This document shows positions 34,901-47,048 of a stretch of 64,000 nt of DNA, piece after piece. A program made the translations under genes and the position numbers. The first letter of the stretch is position 1. Each line of letters opens with the position of its first letter. The DNA is taken from the NCBI GenBank assembly GCA_025403435.1, contig CM046330.1:24801507-24865506 (forward strand), in the 5' to 3' direction. This stretch comes from Artocarpus heterophyllus (Eukaryota > Streptophyta > Magnoliopsida > Rosales > Moraceae). The notes below the pieces were generated by a model. The model saw nothing but the letters and a program-made list of their open reading frames with translations, made no database searches and was not told the origin of the DNA.

Positions 34901-34914
34901 TTGGTATCAAAGCC
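34901..34914 (+). other. Primer-binding site (initiator tRNA-Met type)
   Basis: TTGGTATCAAAGCC differs at one base from the common plant copia PBS TGGTATCAGAGC. Its position right after the LTR end fixes the LTR boundary and the strand. Confidence 0.85.
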
Positions 34915-36595
34915 ATCTATAGCCTATATTAATTAATACATGATTATGAGATAATCAAATTAATATATAAATTTTTGGAGTGGACACTTTGCACATGATA
35001 CATTATTTATGTGGATTTTTATGTTTGATTCATGTGATATGATGAATGTATGGATAATGGGTTTGGTTGTTAATTATATGGCTTCTCGAATCCTATAATT
35101 CTTATTTTAGTTTTATTTGTTTAGATCAATTTGTAATAAATGAGGATTCTCTATGTAAATTTTCCCTAAATTACTTATTGTAATAATTTATTCCGTTATG
35201 TAATAATTTATTCCACCACTACAATTCAAGTGGAGACAAAGCAAAGAAAATATATGCCATATTGAGAATATGACAACATTGCCAATAGCCGACAAGTTTC
35301 TCCCACATGGGCCTACAACAAATCGGGCCCAATTCCTTAGGCCTTCAAGCCCTAGTTTATAGCAACAAAAAGTTTGCTTGCGGGGTCACCCACCTGTTTA
35401 CTATACGTAGCCGATGGGGTGATAGAATGTCCAAAACCCCTTATACTGATGGGATGTGATCCCGACCTTTTCGATGAGTCCTCCAACACATGCAAAAGAT
35501 CCGAATCAATATTGAAAGACCACAAAGAATTCTTAGATTAGGAATACAATTAATTTATTCATTTATTTCAATTGGGTTGTAATTTTAATTATCCGAGGAA
35601 CCCAATCAAATCTAATTTCAATTTCGATTGCATTTTATTTTATATTCTATTTGATAATATCTATAACATGTCTGCATATAACACGACATATAGAATAGAT
35701 TAGTGTTGACTCAATTCATTATCACATGTTATGCATATACATACATTTGTGCATTATATTAAAAGTGTTTTGTCTATTATGTTGATTTGCTTTCTAATAA
35801 CTTTACCATGATTAAACTTTATTTGCAAAGATGTGATAATGTGTATATCAAATTTAAGAGTTACATTTTGGTAATTTCATCTATTTATTTTTAACTTGCA
35901 ATTTTAAAGAGTTTAAAATTATGGGAAGCTTAAAGTTATTTTATTTAATCTTAATGAATTAAATTGTTTAATTTCACTAAGAATTTATAAAGCATGAAAT
36001 GTTTTATGAATTAATAAAATACATATCTATTGCAAAATAATAAGTGGGAGAGGATTGTATGACAATATGACCCACTAATCTCTATATTTAGAACAACTTC
36101 GCAAGATTCAAATGGCGCCTCGAAACGGCATTGATTTCATCCTCCTTACGGAGGGTATCTATTTGGGTTGATGCAAGGTTGTTCATCTTAGTGATAGAAT
36201 TTTGTGATGTATCTCTAATTTTACCTACCCTACGGTGGCACTTTAGAGTTAAATATTTTGAATCCGATACGGTGGGCCACACTCATTAAAGATGCAATTA
36301 ATTCTTAACTTGACCAACACAATGGTAGTTAATTAATATTGAAAATATGAGATATTTTGAATAACATTTATTAATTGAGAGTGTCTCTTTTTTATTTGCA
36401 AATAAGCTGACCTACCCGACGACGGCACATTATTTGTAGTAGATCGAATTATCATTGGCTAGATTCGTAAACATATTTTATGTATTTTTCATGTGCATTC
36501 ACGCATCATATTTACTATGTCTTAAACTTATATATTTTTGCTTATAATATTCAAGCACACAAAATTGAATATCAATTTTTTATTTTCTAGCAATA

Positions 36596-37440
36596 TGTCT
36601 AATCCTATTGTCAACCTACTTGCACTTGAACAAACAACTAGTGAAAATTGTGCCAAATGGAAAAGTAACATGAATATTATGCTCATTAATGATGACTACA
36701 AATTTGTACTCCTGGACGAGTTTCCTCTGGCACCAGAAGGCAATGCTAGAGTAGCTAAATAGGAAGCCTATTCTCATTAGCAAAAGGCCAATCAAAAAGC
36801 CAAATGCTACTTGCTAGCTGGCATGTCTAAAGTGCTTCGCAAAAAACATGAAAATTGAAGACTGTTTATGAGATAATGCAATCATTGGATGGCATGTATG
36901 GCCAACAAAATGAAAAGACTAGTCTTGATGCTGTAAAGCTATTCATGAACAACAAGATAAGCCCAACACCCTATTCATAGCCATGCACTCACTATGATAG
37001 ACCATCTTCATGAGGCTGAGCTAAATGGAGCTACAACAAATGAGGGCACATAAGTGGGAATAATCTTAAACGGTCAAAGTCTTGTTTTTCAACAGTTCAA
37101 GACTAACCACTTCATGAACAACATACACATAGGGCTCACTCAATTATTGAACAAGCTTCAGCAAATGAATCTATTCATTGTGCAAAAGGTGGCAAAGCAA
37201 ATGTTGCCTAAGCTAGTTCTTCCAAAAGTAAAAAGAGGAAGAACAAGGACGTTGGAAGGCCCAAGTCTAAGAACAAGAAGAAGCCGAAGAAGGCTAACAA
37301 AGGTAAGGAGACCGGCTTCGAAACAAAGGCCAAAGGAAATATTTCCACTCTGATCAACCAAGCCATTGGAGGAGAAACTATAAGCAGTATCTTGAGGAGC
37401 TAAAAAAGAAGATAAACCAAGGTGTGTGATTTACTAGTTT
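36596..37440 (+). pseudogene. Copia gag, degenerate (Angela/Tork-like)
   Basis: Starts with a typical N-terminus (MSNPIVNLLALEQ...) including KWKSNMNIML and DDYKFVL, as in the UBN2-type gag of Angela/Tork-like copia elements. After about 55 codons there are TAG stops (AAATAGGAA, CATTAGCAA), and several frameshifts follow. The Lys-rich C-terminal part and the CCHC zinc knuckle are visible near 37240-37385, but the Cys codons are mutated (two to Tyr, one to Ser) while the His remains. Gag would package the element RNA. This copy cannot. Confidence 0.8.
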
Positions 37441-37859
37441 TAGAAACATGTGTTGTAGATAATGAGTTGTTAACCTAGGTAGTTGACTTGAGAACAACTA
37501 ATCATATTTGTTCTTCTTTGCAGAGTTTTAGTTCTTCACGGAAGCTTGCCAATGAGGAGTAAACGATGGTCATGGGGAATGGAGCGAGGGTGTCGGTAAA
37601 AGCAACAGGAGAATTTAGACTTCGATTTAGGAAAAATTAGCTAATTTTGAACATTGTTTACTTAATTCTGGTTTTAGGAGTAATTTGATTTCTATTTCTA
37701 GGTTGAATGAACAATTATTTAAAGTTTCTTTTAATAATGAAATTGTTTCTATTTCAAAGAATGAATTAAATATGTTCTGAAAAACTAAATGATGGTTTAT
37801 ATTTTCTTAAACCTAGTCTTAAACTACAGCTTAATACTGAATTATTTAAAGTTGCCGAA

Positions 37860-40147
37860 CCTAAAAATAAAAGGGTAAAAAGATTTCTCATGTCAATGAT
37901 ACATATCTATGGCACCTTCGACTTGGACATATTAACTTAAACAAGATTAAAAGGCTAGTTAAGTACGGTCCTTTGATAGAATTAAAATTTAGTGTACTCC
38001 CAGTCTATGAATCTTGTTTAGAAGGTAAAATGACCAAGAGACCTTTCTCAGTTAAAGATACAAGAGCCAAAGAATCTCTTGAGTTGATACATACCGATGT
38101 ATGCTAACCTTTAAATGTCCAAGCAAGAGGTGGGTATGAATATTTCATCACATTTATTGATGATTATTCTAGATATGGTTATGCTTAGTTAATGCAAAGG
38201 AAATTCGAGACATTTGGAAAGTTCAAGAAATTCCGAGCAAAAGCTAAGAAACAATTAGGAAAGCAAATAAAGGTGCTTGATCAAATCAAGGTGGTGAGTA
38301 TCTTGACACAGAATTCACAGACCATTTAATGGAAAACGAAATAGTTTTGTAACTCACTGCACTTGGAACACCATAACAAAATGGTGTTGCCGAAAAGAGA
38401 AATCGAATGCTACTCGATATGATCAGATCAATGTTAAATTATTCTTCGTTGCCCACATCTTCTGGGTATATGCCTTAAGAATCACAGTTTATATTCTAAA
38501 CTTGATTCCATCTAAATCCATACCTAAGACACCTCTAGAGTAGTGGAATGGCCAATAACCTAGTTTGAGGCATATCTACATATGGGGTGTCTAGCACACA
38601 TGCTAAAGGCAAATATTGGGAAGTTGGAACCTCGTTCTGAAGTTGCATCTTTGTAGGTTATCCTTAACATACAAGAGGAGGTTTATTCTATAGTCCTCAA
38701 AAGAAGAAGGTATTTGTATCAACAAATGCCACTTTTCTTAAGTATAAATATATGAAGGACTTCAAATTGAGGAGCAAAATGGTTCTAGAAGAATTACTTA
38801 TCGATCAAATCAACCCACAATTGACAAGAGTTATCGACGAGTCGGCAAGAGTTGTCGAACTACAAACCGAAGAGGCTGCTACCTCTAGTCAGACACTTCT
38901 AATGCTTCCTCGTAATAGGAGGGAATTAGGTTACTTGCTCGCCTTTAAGGAGAAGCACAAATAACCGTTATGAGTGATGCTAAGGAAGATTCATTGACTT
39001 ATAAGTCGATAATGGAAGATTCTAATAAAGAAAAGTGGCTGAATGCCATGAAACTCAAGATGGAATCTATATAGTCCAACTCAGTCTAGGAGCTTGTTGA
39101 TCCTCCCAAACGGGTAAAACCTATTAGGTGCAAATGGGTCTACAAGAGAAAAGGGGAGTGGACGAGAAAGTGGAGACTTTCAAGGCAAGGCTAGTAGCCA
39201 AGGGTTTTACCTAAAAGGAGGAAGTCAACAATGAAGAGACTTTCTCCCCAGTTGTTATGCTTAAGTCCATTCAGATACTCGTATCTATTGTTGTACATTT
39301 CGATTGTGAAATTTGGCAAATGGATGTCAAGATAGCATTTCTGAACGGCTATATTGAAAAAAGCATCAATATGGTGCAACCAAAGGGTCTCAGAGTTGAA
39401 GGCCAAGAGCAGAAAGTATAAAAGTTGCAAAATTCCATCTATGGACTCAAGTAGGCTTCTAGATCATGGGACATCAGGTTTAATGAGGCTATTACGTCTC
39501 ATGGTCTTGAACAGAACCAAGATGAATCATGTATCTACAAGTACATAAAAGGTAAGAAAGTGGTCTTCTTAGTACTTTATGTTAATGACATCCTACTCAT
39601 TGGGAATGACAAGGAATCAATATCACAAGTAAAGGAATGGTTAGCCAGCCAATTCCAAATGAAATATTTAGGAGAGGCAAGCTATGTTCTTAGGCTCCAA
39701 CTCATCCAAGATCGTGAGAAAAGGCTATTGATATTGTCTCAAGCTACATACATAAATATACTAGTCAGGTATGGGATAAACATAACTGTAAAAGAGGGCA
39801 CCTGTCTTCTAGGCATGGTATTCATCTCTCTAAAAAGCAATGTCCAAGAACTCCTCAGGAGGAAAAGGACATGAGATGTTTTCCTTATGCATTAGCAATT
39901 GGAAGCCTGTTGTATGCTATGTAGTGTACTAGGCCTGGCATCTACGATGCAATAGGAATAGTTAGTAGGTTTCAGTTAAATCCAAGATTTGATCACTGGA
40001 TGGTTGTGATGTGCATTCTCAAATATTTTTGAAAAACAAATAATTATATGCTTGTGTATTTCAGTAGAGATCTGTCTCTCAATGGATATACAGATTTTTA
40101 TTTTCAATTAGATCGAAACGATCAAAAGTCGATCCAAGGTTCCGTGT
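37860..40147 (+). pseudogene. Copia pol: GAG-pre-integrase, integrase, reverse transcriptase, partial RNase H
   Basis: Domains appear in copia order. The HHCC region (LWHLRLGHINLNK near 37908, later YESC with the second Cys lost) is followed by the integrase core (ELIHTDV and FITFIDDYSRYGY, 38088-38185, with TAG stops). The RT start (CKWVYKRK near 39130, ARLVAKGFT, QMDVKIAFLNG) comes next, then the catalytic box as YVNDILLIGND near 39580 instead of YVDD. RNase H begins near 40001 and stops after a GSVFAQDEW-type motif at 40147, without PPT or 3' LTR. Stops and frameshifts are spread throughout, so no activity is possible. The order of integrase before RT identifies copia rather than gypsy. 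Confidence 0.9.
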
Positions 40148-40600
40148 TTGCTCAAGATGAATGGTAGGATGAAGGATTTCATATACAACTCAATACACGC
40201 TAGACACATCACGCATTGTAAGACATTGACAAAACTTAGTTGCACAAATCTAATCCACCTTCAAATTTCTTTAAATCTTTTCCTCAATCTCATACAATTT
40301 AATCTTTTTGTTATGGAAAATAGATACTACATCCCTAAAGTTGAGCTTTATTCGGTTCTATGACTTTTGGGTGAGCATTCCTTAAGATCTAAATTTTTTT
40401 AATTGAAATAAATAACACGAGAAATAATTACAAGACCTTAAATTGAAACTTCTTCACATAAACATCAAACACCTTCTCAAAGCATAGCTTATAGTTTGTC
40501 TTAGAATCAATCAATACTTGCGACTATTGGTTAGAATGTAGGAAAAGAACAATTAAGGCTAAGCTACACATGCGGGCGACCGAGAAAAAGATATGGATAT
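40148..40600. other. Unassigned sequence after the copia truncation
   Basis: No match seen to the copia LTR or to the Athila-like region. A 71-codon open frame (40148-40363) has low similarity to anything I know. Confidence 0.35.
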
Positions 40601-41560
40601 AAGGCTTAAATTAGGTGAACTAGGGAAATTTGTTGGACAAGGATAGTTAAAATGGCCCAAACGTTCCAAACATGGCCTAATTCATGCCCTTAGTGATGTC
40701 TAGACTAGGATTTCACCTCGATAGATAATCAAGTCAATTCAAATGTTATTGGGATCGTGAGGCTACCTACATTGCATAAAGTTTCTCTGAGTGTGCAATT
40801 GGCTAAGTATATAAGGCTTTTGTGCTCAAGTATGAAGGATTAAAAGCAACGCAAATAACGCAAGAATTAAGGGCACAAACATCACTATACAAGTTAAATT
40901 CAAAGAGCCAAATTCAATTTAGTCATTGGCTATCATCGGCCTTTATTTACCACAAAGCACAAATCAGTAATTAAACAAAAAAAAAACTTGGTTTCTTGTC
41001 ATTCTCATTTCCCTTATTCAATTTTTTTGACAAAATAAGAACATTAAACCAATGGTTGAAATAAACATAATCAAAGCAAGAAAAACAAGAACTAAAATTT
41101 TGACAATTAACCAAAAGCAACAAAGAAGAAACTAATTGAAATAAACTAACAAAATTAAACAAAGCAAAGAAAAAGTTGTGACAAAACAAAAGAAACAACC
41201 ACTAGAGGTTAAAGCTAACAAGTAAAGTTTGAACCTGCATTCAAAAAACCATAAAAACAAGAAAGCAAATAGCAACAACAACAATTCTTAGAAATATACA
41301 TTTTAAAGTTTGAACCAATAGAATTTCACACCTAAGTGCTATAAGAGCTCGCCCCCACACGGTCATAAAAGCTAGCTCACACTAGTTAATCTCGCGGCCA
41401 CGTGAGATTTGGCATCAACTTTGTTGAAAACAGATGAGGTTGGCCATGCCATTTAGTTCGAGCAACCAGGCGTACCACTTTTGCCCAAGCGTCAGAGCTA
41501 CGCACCCTATTCCTTGCCCCCACGCATGCCCCTTTTAGCCCCTTGGTCGTGTTGATTTTT
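40601..41560 (-). mobile_element. Third, more diverged Athila-like fragment
   Basis: On the minus strand, words such as AGGTGAAATCCTAG, TTAGGCCATGTTTGGAACGT and GGGCCATTTTAAC occur in the same order as at 30110-30190 (plus) and 32300-32400 (minus). 41340-41530 is GC-richer and may be LTR-like. No ORF. Confidence 0.5.
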
Positions 41561-41605
41561 AAGCTAAGTTAAGGAGAAATTGCCCAAGGGATTTGGAGAC
41601 ATTTA

Positions 41606-42152
41606 GGGCCTGTTTGTTTCGAGAACTCTTTGGATTTTTTAGACTCAAATTTGGATTCAAGTATTAAGAGTCTTTTATATACGTGTTTATTTTCCCCAAA
41701 ATCTAAATCCTTTGAGTATCAAGAATCTAAATTTTTAGAGTTCTGACTCCCCCCCAAACTTTTGATACTCGGATATCTCTGCTACAGTAAAAACTAAAAT
41801 TCTCTCTCTTATATTCGAGGGAAAAAATCATAACTTCTTCATTTGTTATCCAATTGAGATGATTCTTTTTTTATTATATTCTTAGTGAAGAGAGGAATAA
41901 ATTAAGATCCATATTGTATATTTTTTAGGATCATTAATATTAAGATTTTATTAGATTTATTACTAAATCAAAAACTATTTTCACTATCTCTCTAAACACA
42001 AATTTCAGTTTTATTCCATACTCGGATTAAAACTTAAATGCACATCTAAACATTAATTCAGATAACAATTCAAATCACTAACTTAAATCCTAATTTAAAT
42101 CACACTAACTTAAATCAAATCACTAATTCGAATCTATTTATCAAACGGACCC
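41606..42152. mobile_element. Tourist-like (PIF/Harbinger) MITE, 547 bp, TSD TTA
   Basis: Left end GGGCCTGTTTGTTTCG, right end TATCAAACGGACCC (reverse complement GGGTCCGTTTGATA). TTA lies at 41603-41605 and at 42153-42155. The GGGCCTGTTTG terminus and 3-bp TTA target are diagnostic for Tourist-type MITEs. The interior repeats TTAAATC/AAATCACTAA words. There is no transposase. It sits about 1.2 kb beyond the 3' end of the reductase gene. Confidence 0.85.
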
Positions 42153-42155
42153 TTA

Positions 42156-43323
42156 AATACACTTCTAGGGTTTTGCGCAATGGAATTTTGGGCCACTTTT
42201 CAAGAGAAAATGGCAGCCACATTAAAGCTCAAAGGAGGAATGGTGAATTTGGTTTCCCACCATCTATAAACCTAGGGAGGGCTGTCTTTCACAATGAAAG
42301 GATATGCAAAAGGGTTATTTTCAACGATTGACCGACAAAGGAATGAAAGAAAACCTGATTAAATAACTCTCCTTGTGCTTTTATTTAATAAGGTGAATGG
42401 ACCAAAATACCCTCATACTAGTTTAGTAAAGTGAAATGTGGGAGCAAAGAAATTGTTTGAGAGACTTTAGAGTGAAAAATGGTACAATGAGGTAGAGAGG
42501 AAATTGAGAAATAAATAGTATAAAATCCATTGGCCCACGGTCAATTTTTCAATAGGAGATTTCTACCGTAGAACCTTAAAAAATGAACTACTTGTGGTTT
42601 TTTAATTTTTAGCCTTCAAACCTACATTAAGAAACTATCTATGTTGCGTGCATTGTTGTTATGTTGTGATTTTGATTAGATCCTACAATTAAGAATTTGT
42701 ACTACCCATATGAGGTTCTACCATACAAGTACCCTTTTGTCCAAAAAAAATAAATTAGAGGAGCAAATGTTGAAAAAAGGATAAGTATGGAAGGATAATT
42801 ACTTTGCCCTTAGTTGCACATCAATCTCCAGATTTATGTAAGAGCATAACGGTAAAATAAATTTGTATAAATACTCTCTTTTTTTTTTTCTTTTTCTTTT
42901 CTCTTCCACCAAACATTATAAAGGAAAACTAAAATTCTTTCGTTATACTTCTTCACCTGGATTGTTATCTTCTTCCTTTATTATCTTCTACCTTCCTTTT
43001 CTTGACCCCCCTTACCAAACATAGTGCTAAGAAATGAAGGATTATAAAAGTCCCTTCAAAATTATTAAAAGGCTTGAAGAGGCCTAGTTTATGAGTTCTG
43101 TCTTTCAGATCTTTGAATTATCATAGACAAACTTTGTGTTCAATAAATGATTGAAACTATTTTAGAGCATGCAAACATAAACAACATCGGTTGTGTGTAT
43201 TCACAAGTTGAATTTCGAAAACCTGCACCCGTTTAATGTTTGGCAATAACGGATTCTTTAGCTATCTTAAGAGGACCAGTTTTTGTTGTGCAAAAAAAGA
43301 GGCACAGCAATGTCAATTGGACT
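42156..43323. other. Intergenic sequence downstream of the reductase gene
   Basis: No gene recognised. CT-rich and poly-T tracts occur near 42880-42990. The plus-strand open frame beginning at 43240 is the complement of reductase exon 2 and is not a separate gene. Confidence 0.5.
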
Positions 43324-43329
43324 TTTATT
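43324..43329 (-). terminator. Candidate polyadenylation signal AATAAA
   Basis: The minus strand reads GAATAAAAG about 40 bases after the reductase stop codon. Position and sequence fit a near-upstream poly(A) element, though plant signals are loose. Confidence 0.4.
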
Positions 43330-43367
43330 CATTTAACTGAATCTGAAATCCATATCCAAAAATTTGT

Positions 43368-45415
43368 TCAGTCAATTGTGATGGGGCAAGGTAAGGGTTT
43401 GTTTGAGAAAAATGCTTCCAGATTTGCAATGGCAGCCTCAGCAGCAGCCTCCAAAGACTCTGGTGTCCATGAAGCTAAGTGTGGAGAAAGAACAACATTA
43501 TCCAATGCAAAGAGCTCCTTGGGAACATTAGGTTCATTCTCAAACACATCCAAACCTGCACCTCCAATTTCCCCTGCAATCAAGCATCTTACTAGCTCCT
43601 TCTCATCTACAAGAGCCCCGCGTCCTACGTTAATAATCACGCCCTTTTTACCCAAAGCTATTAATACGTCTTTGTTAACTATTTGACGTGTCTCGTCATT
43701 TAAGCCACAACATAAGATGATGGCGTCGCTATTCTCTGCAAGATCTCGAACGGTGGAATAGAACGGGTAAGAAATGGAGGGATTTTTGTTCCTTGAGTTG
43801 TATAAAATCTTGCAGCCAAAAGCTTCAAGCCGTTTAGCGACTTCGGAGCCAATCTTCCCATATCCAACAATCCCTACCCGCTTGCCTCTCAACTGAAATT
43901 TCCAATCCTTTATGTTACATTTTTGCTTCTTGGATGTCTCACCAAGTACGGAAGATAGTTACAAAAAGATTCAAATTATACAGCAAACATAGTAGAGAAC
44001 CAAGACATTGAAGCAGAGATGACTAGTTGAAGCTTTTACTTAAGAACCTCTGGTATTTGACAAGATGGATAACTTTGGTTAAGAAAATTTACAAAAATAA
44101 GTTCTTTTTTCTTTCCTTTTTTGGGATTCTGAACTTCTGACCACATTTTTTGTAAGATTTTTGCTAGAAACTTCTATGTTTTGCATATGTAAAGAGAAAG
44201 GAATGCAAGAAGCAAATGGTATGTGACTTGAGAGGTTCCTTGCAAAGGTCTTTGTTAGAATGAGGAGATAGAACTTTTTGAATCAACAATCGTGCTATAT
44301 TTTCTACGATGAAGAATGAAATAATTCTAGGAGATGACCAAATCTAATATCAATAAAATACCCATTTCAAAAAAAGTTATTTAAAGCCTATACACACCAA
44401 CTAGCTATGGCTAAAATCAAACAAACTTTTCTTTCTCAATCCTAGTCTCCATGCCGTTCATTTTCTTCCCTTCCTATTGTACTGCCAAACTCAACCTTTT
44501 TCAATTCCTTTACCTAGTTCTTTTTTTCTTTTCCTTTTTTTATTTTTAGGTCTTGAATATGTTTTAAATCTGACGAGTTCCTTGTTCCTATACACACACA
44601 CACACACACACACCCAGTGTTCCCAGATTTTCCATTCCTTTCCGATATTAAACAGTTTTAATAACTTCAATCATCCCAATCAACTTCTTCCAAAAATTAA
44701 ACAGTCCAAGCAATTTCAATAATACAAATTAGCTTCACAAAGACAAATTTTTAATCATCTGCCCCATGACAAATATCTGCTTGACAATATTATTTATAAC
44801 TAACTACTTTTCTTTAATTATAAATTAGAAAGCAAATCACCTCAACAACATATAATTCTTTATTGCTTTCTACAAACTATTAACAATGTCTGCTCTTCTT
44901 TAAAACCCTAAATCCCCAAAACATACATAAAGAAGTAAAAGTAACGAACATACCTTAAAACCAAGAGAATAATCTCCTGTGCATTTCCAAAATCCTTCCC
45001 TCACGTACCGATCCGAAGCAGAAACTCTTCGTAACACATCGATGAGCAACCCAACGGCAAAATCGGCGACATCTTCCGTGTACGCGCGGCCGTTGTTTGT
45101 GACAGCGATCCCTCGCCGACGGCATTCGGCCAAGTCGATGTGATCAACGCCGGCGGTGGTCGACGCGACAAGTCGCAGCGCGGGGAGCAGCCTGAGAGTG
45201 TCGGCACCAACGACGGAATTGGTGACCAAGGCTCGAACCGAGCGCGCGTTTGCGGTCAGGAAGTGGTCTAATGGGAGCTCAGATTCCCAGGCTTTGAGGA
45301 TTCGGAACCTCTGATAGAACAATGAGGAGAAAAGAGTGAAAGCATAAGGTGGTTTGATCATCAGAATCTGTGGTCGATGATCGCCATGGCAGTGGTGAGT
45401 TTGGGCTTCTGCCAT
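43368..45415 (-). CDS. HPR3: Glyoxylate/hydroxypyruvate reductase, HPR3 type (two exons)
   Basis: D-isomer-specific 2-hydroxyacid dehydrogenase. Family members reduce hydroxypyruvate to D-glycerate and glyoxylate to glycolate with NAD(P)H as a photorespiratory bypass. Exon 1 is 45415-44954 (154 codons) and exon 2 is 43892-43368 (174 codons plus TGA), joined in phase 0. The 1,061-bp intron has GT (GTATGT) and AG (TTTCAG) ends. The 328-aa product is close to the usual length. Visible motifs: TTAGVDHIDL (87-95); NAD-binding GxGxxG at 164-169; catalytic Arg245 (NVGRG), Glu274 (DVFENEP) and His292 (SPH). An in-frame ATG 23 codons upstream (45484) could add a short N-terminus, but the MAEAQ start fits the family better. 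No signal peptide is obvious, so localisation is open. It is the only intact gene here, and its GC-rich exon 1 contrasts with the surroundings. HPR3 rather than HPR2 is my best reading. Confidence 0.93.
44592..44613. repeat. (AC)11 microsatellite in the reductase intron
   Basis: Uninterrupted AC dinucleotide run inside the HPR3-type gene intron, likely polymorphic in length. Confidence 0.9.
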
Positions 45416-45530
45416 TGTTGTGAAGAATGCACTTGAAGTCAAAAGGTAAACTTTTTGGGATATCATTGATACAAAGCGAGGCAAAATTAACCGCGACGTT
45501 TTCGGCCATAAAAATAGAAGTTTTTAAAAT

Positions 45531-45537
45531 TTTATAT
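45531..45537 (-). promoter_or_regulatory. Candidate TATA box of the reductase gene
   Basis: The minus strand reads CAATATAAAATT about 115-120 bases before the MAEAQ start. A start site about 30 bases downstream would lie just past an out-of-frame ATG at 45509 and close to the in-frame ATG at 45484. This is prediction from position only. Confidence 0.35.
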
Positions 45538-45539
45538 TG

Positions 45540-46219
45540 ATGATATTTTTAAAATTTTTGTTTTAAAAATATATAAAAATATTTTTAAAATTTTTTAAAA
45601 TAATATTAAATAAGCCTTTGTTTCACAAATATTCTGTTTTAAATTTTCAAATACCTTAGCGTTTTTTATTTTTTAAAGGTAAACATATCTTATATATTTT
45701 TTTATTTTTTGGACAAGTCTATAATTCCCCCTTCCACTCATTCCACACGACCATGAGGTCTAGCGGTGCCTATTGGTCAAGGGCATCTAAGGGCATGATT
45801 TTTTTTTTTTTTAACCGGCAATCAGAATCACTGAAACTATGGGATCATTATAGAATTAAAAAAAATCCCTGTTTTCCCTTAGTCCGTACCAAAAAATGCT
45901 TCCAAAAAATTATAAATAATGTCATTCGGTTAGCTATTTTTCTTCTTTATTATGCATTGTAAGAAATAATACATGGAAAAAAACGAAAGAAAAGAAAGTG
46001 AAAAATAGAGTTAACTGTTCATTGGCTATTTTTTTTTAATTCACTTGACCAATTACAACCTTTAAATTTCAGGGAAAGAATACTATTAGAACCTCTTTTT
46101 TCGGTTATTTGATAATTCATTAATCATGTAAAATTAAAAAAAAAAGAAAAAGAAAACACACACACACACATACAGTGACAATCAAGGGCTTAAAAATTCC
46201 AAGGAGAGTATATTTTTGT
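45540..46219. other. AT-rich region upstream of the reductase gene
   Basis: Contains T-rich and A-rich runs and a CA run near 46158. No gene or repeat family recognised. It may include further promoter elements of the minus-strand gene. Confidence 0.35.
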
Positions 46220-46450
46220 TATTAAAAAGTTGAAAATTATAGTAAATATTAAGTTTAAAAATATTTATAGTAAATATCAGTAAAAAGAAAATTTGCTGGT
46301 AGAAAACTTTTTTCCTTATAGTAAATGTTTTTACCAAGTAAATAGGTAAGTAAAAAATATTTTTACCAAGTAAATTTTCTTTTTACTAACAATGACATTT
46401 ACTATAAATATTTTCAAAATCTAACATTTACTTCAAAAAGTTTCAAAAAA
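46220..46450. mobile_element. Foldback (hairpin) element, probable MITE
   Basis: TATTTATAGTAAATATCAGTAAAAAGAAAA on the left is mirrored by the reverse complement of TTTTCTTTTTACTAACAATGACATTTACTATAAATA on the right. TTACCAAGTAAAT words lie in the centre. The arms are about 80 bp. No clear target duplication, so the ends are approximate. Confidence 0.55.
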
Positions 46451-47048
46451 ATTGACATTTCTATCATTCTCCCTTAAAAAGTTTGTAGTGTTCAATTTCC
46501 ATAGAAATCATGTCATTATCATTACAGTATTGCATATGTACAACATGGTTTAGCATCTGGATGATAAAATGTATGAATTGGTATAACATCTCCAGTCCTT
46601 GAGCACAATTGTCTTGTAGGGTTGTTGTGAAAAATTGAAAAAAGTCGAAACCAATTGTCAAATTGTTAGAAAAAACTGAAAAAATCTGTTCAAATAGCAA
46701 AACCGAATGATTTTGTCAGAAAAATGATAACCCATAAAGTGAATGGTTAAATTATTAGAAGAGGTTTCGTGTCGATCTAAGTCCAAACCAACGAAATGTT
46801 CTCTCTTAGACCCTCCACTGAAAAAGGAAAAGAAAAAAAAAAAACCATTAAGAAAAAATAAACAAATAAGTTAATCATCAAAATAAAAAAAAATAAAAAA
46901 TCTAAATATTACCTTTTCTAGGATAAAAGGATAAATTACAACGATAATGTAAAACATTAACAACAGCTTAAAATTACAGCAAAGACATTGCAACCATCCA
47001 TAACTTAGTCAAAGATCCTAGAATTGTGGAGACAAAGGGATTAAAGTG
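46451..47048. other. Unassigned AT-rich spacer
   Basis: Lies between the foldback element and the gypsy-type LTR. The 78-codon minus-strand open frame at 46464-46700 is not recognisable. Confidence 0.35.

Noticed and set aside
40148..41600. 3' LTR of the copia element
   Set aside because: Searched by eye for TGTTAGGATAAATG and the shared inner LTR words on both strands and found none. The element is treated as truncated at 40147.
43240..43686. 148-codon plus-strand open frame
   Set aside because: It is the complement of exon 2 of the minus-strand reductase. Its sequence is explained by the real gene and it has no independent family motif.
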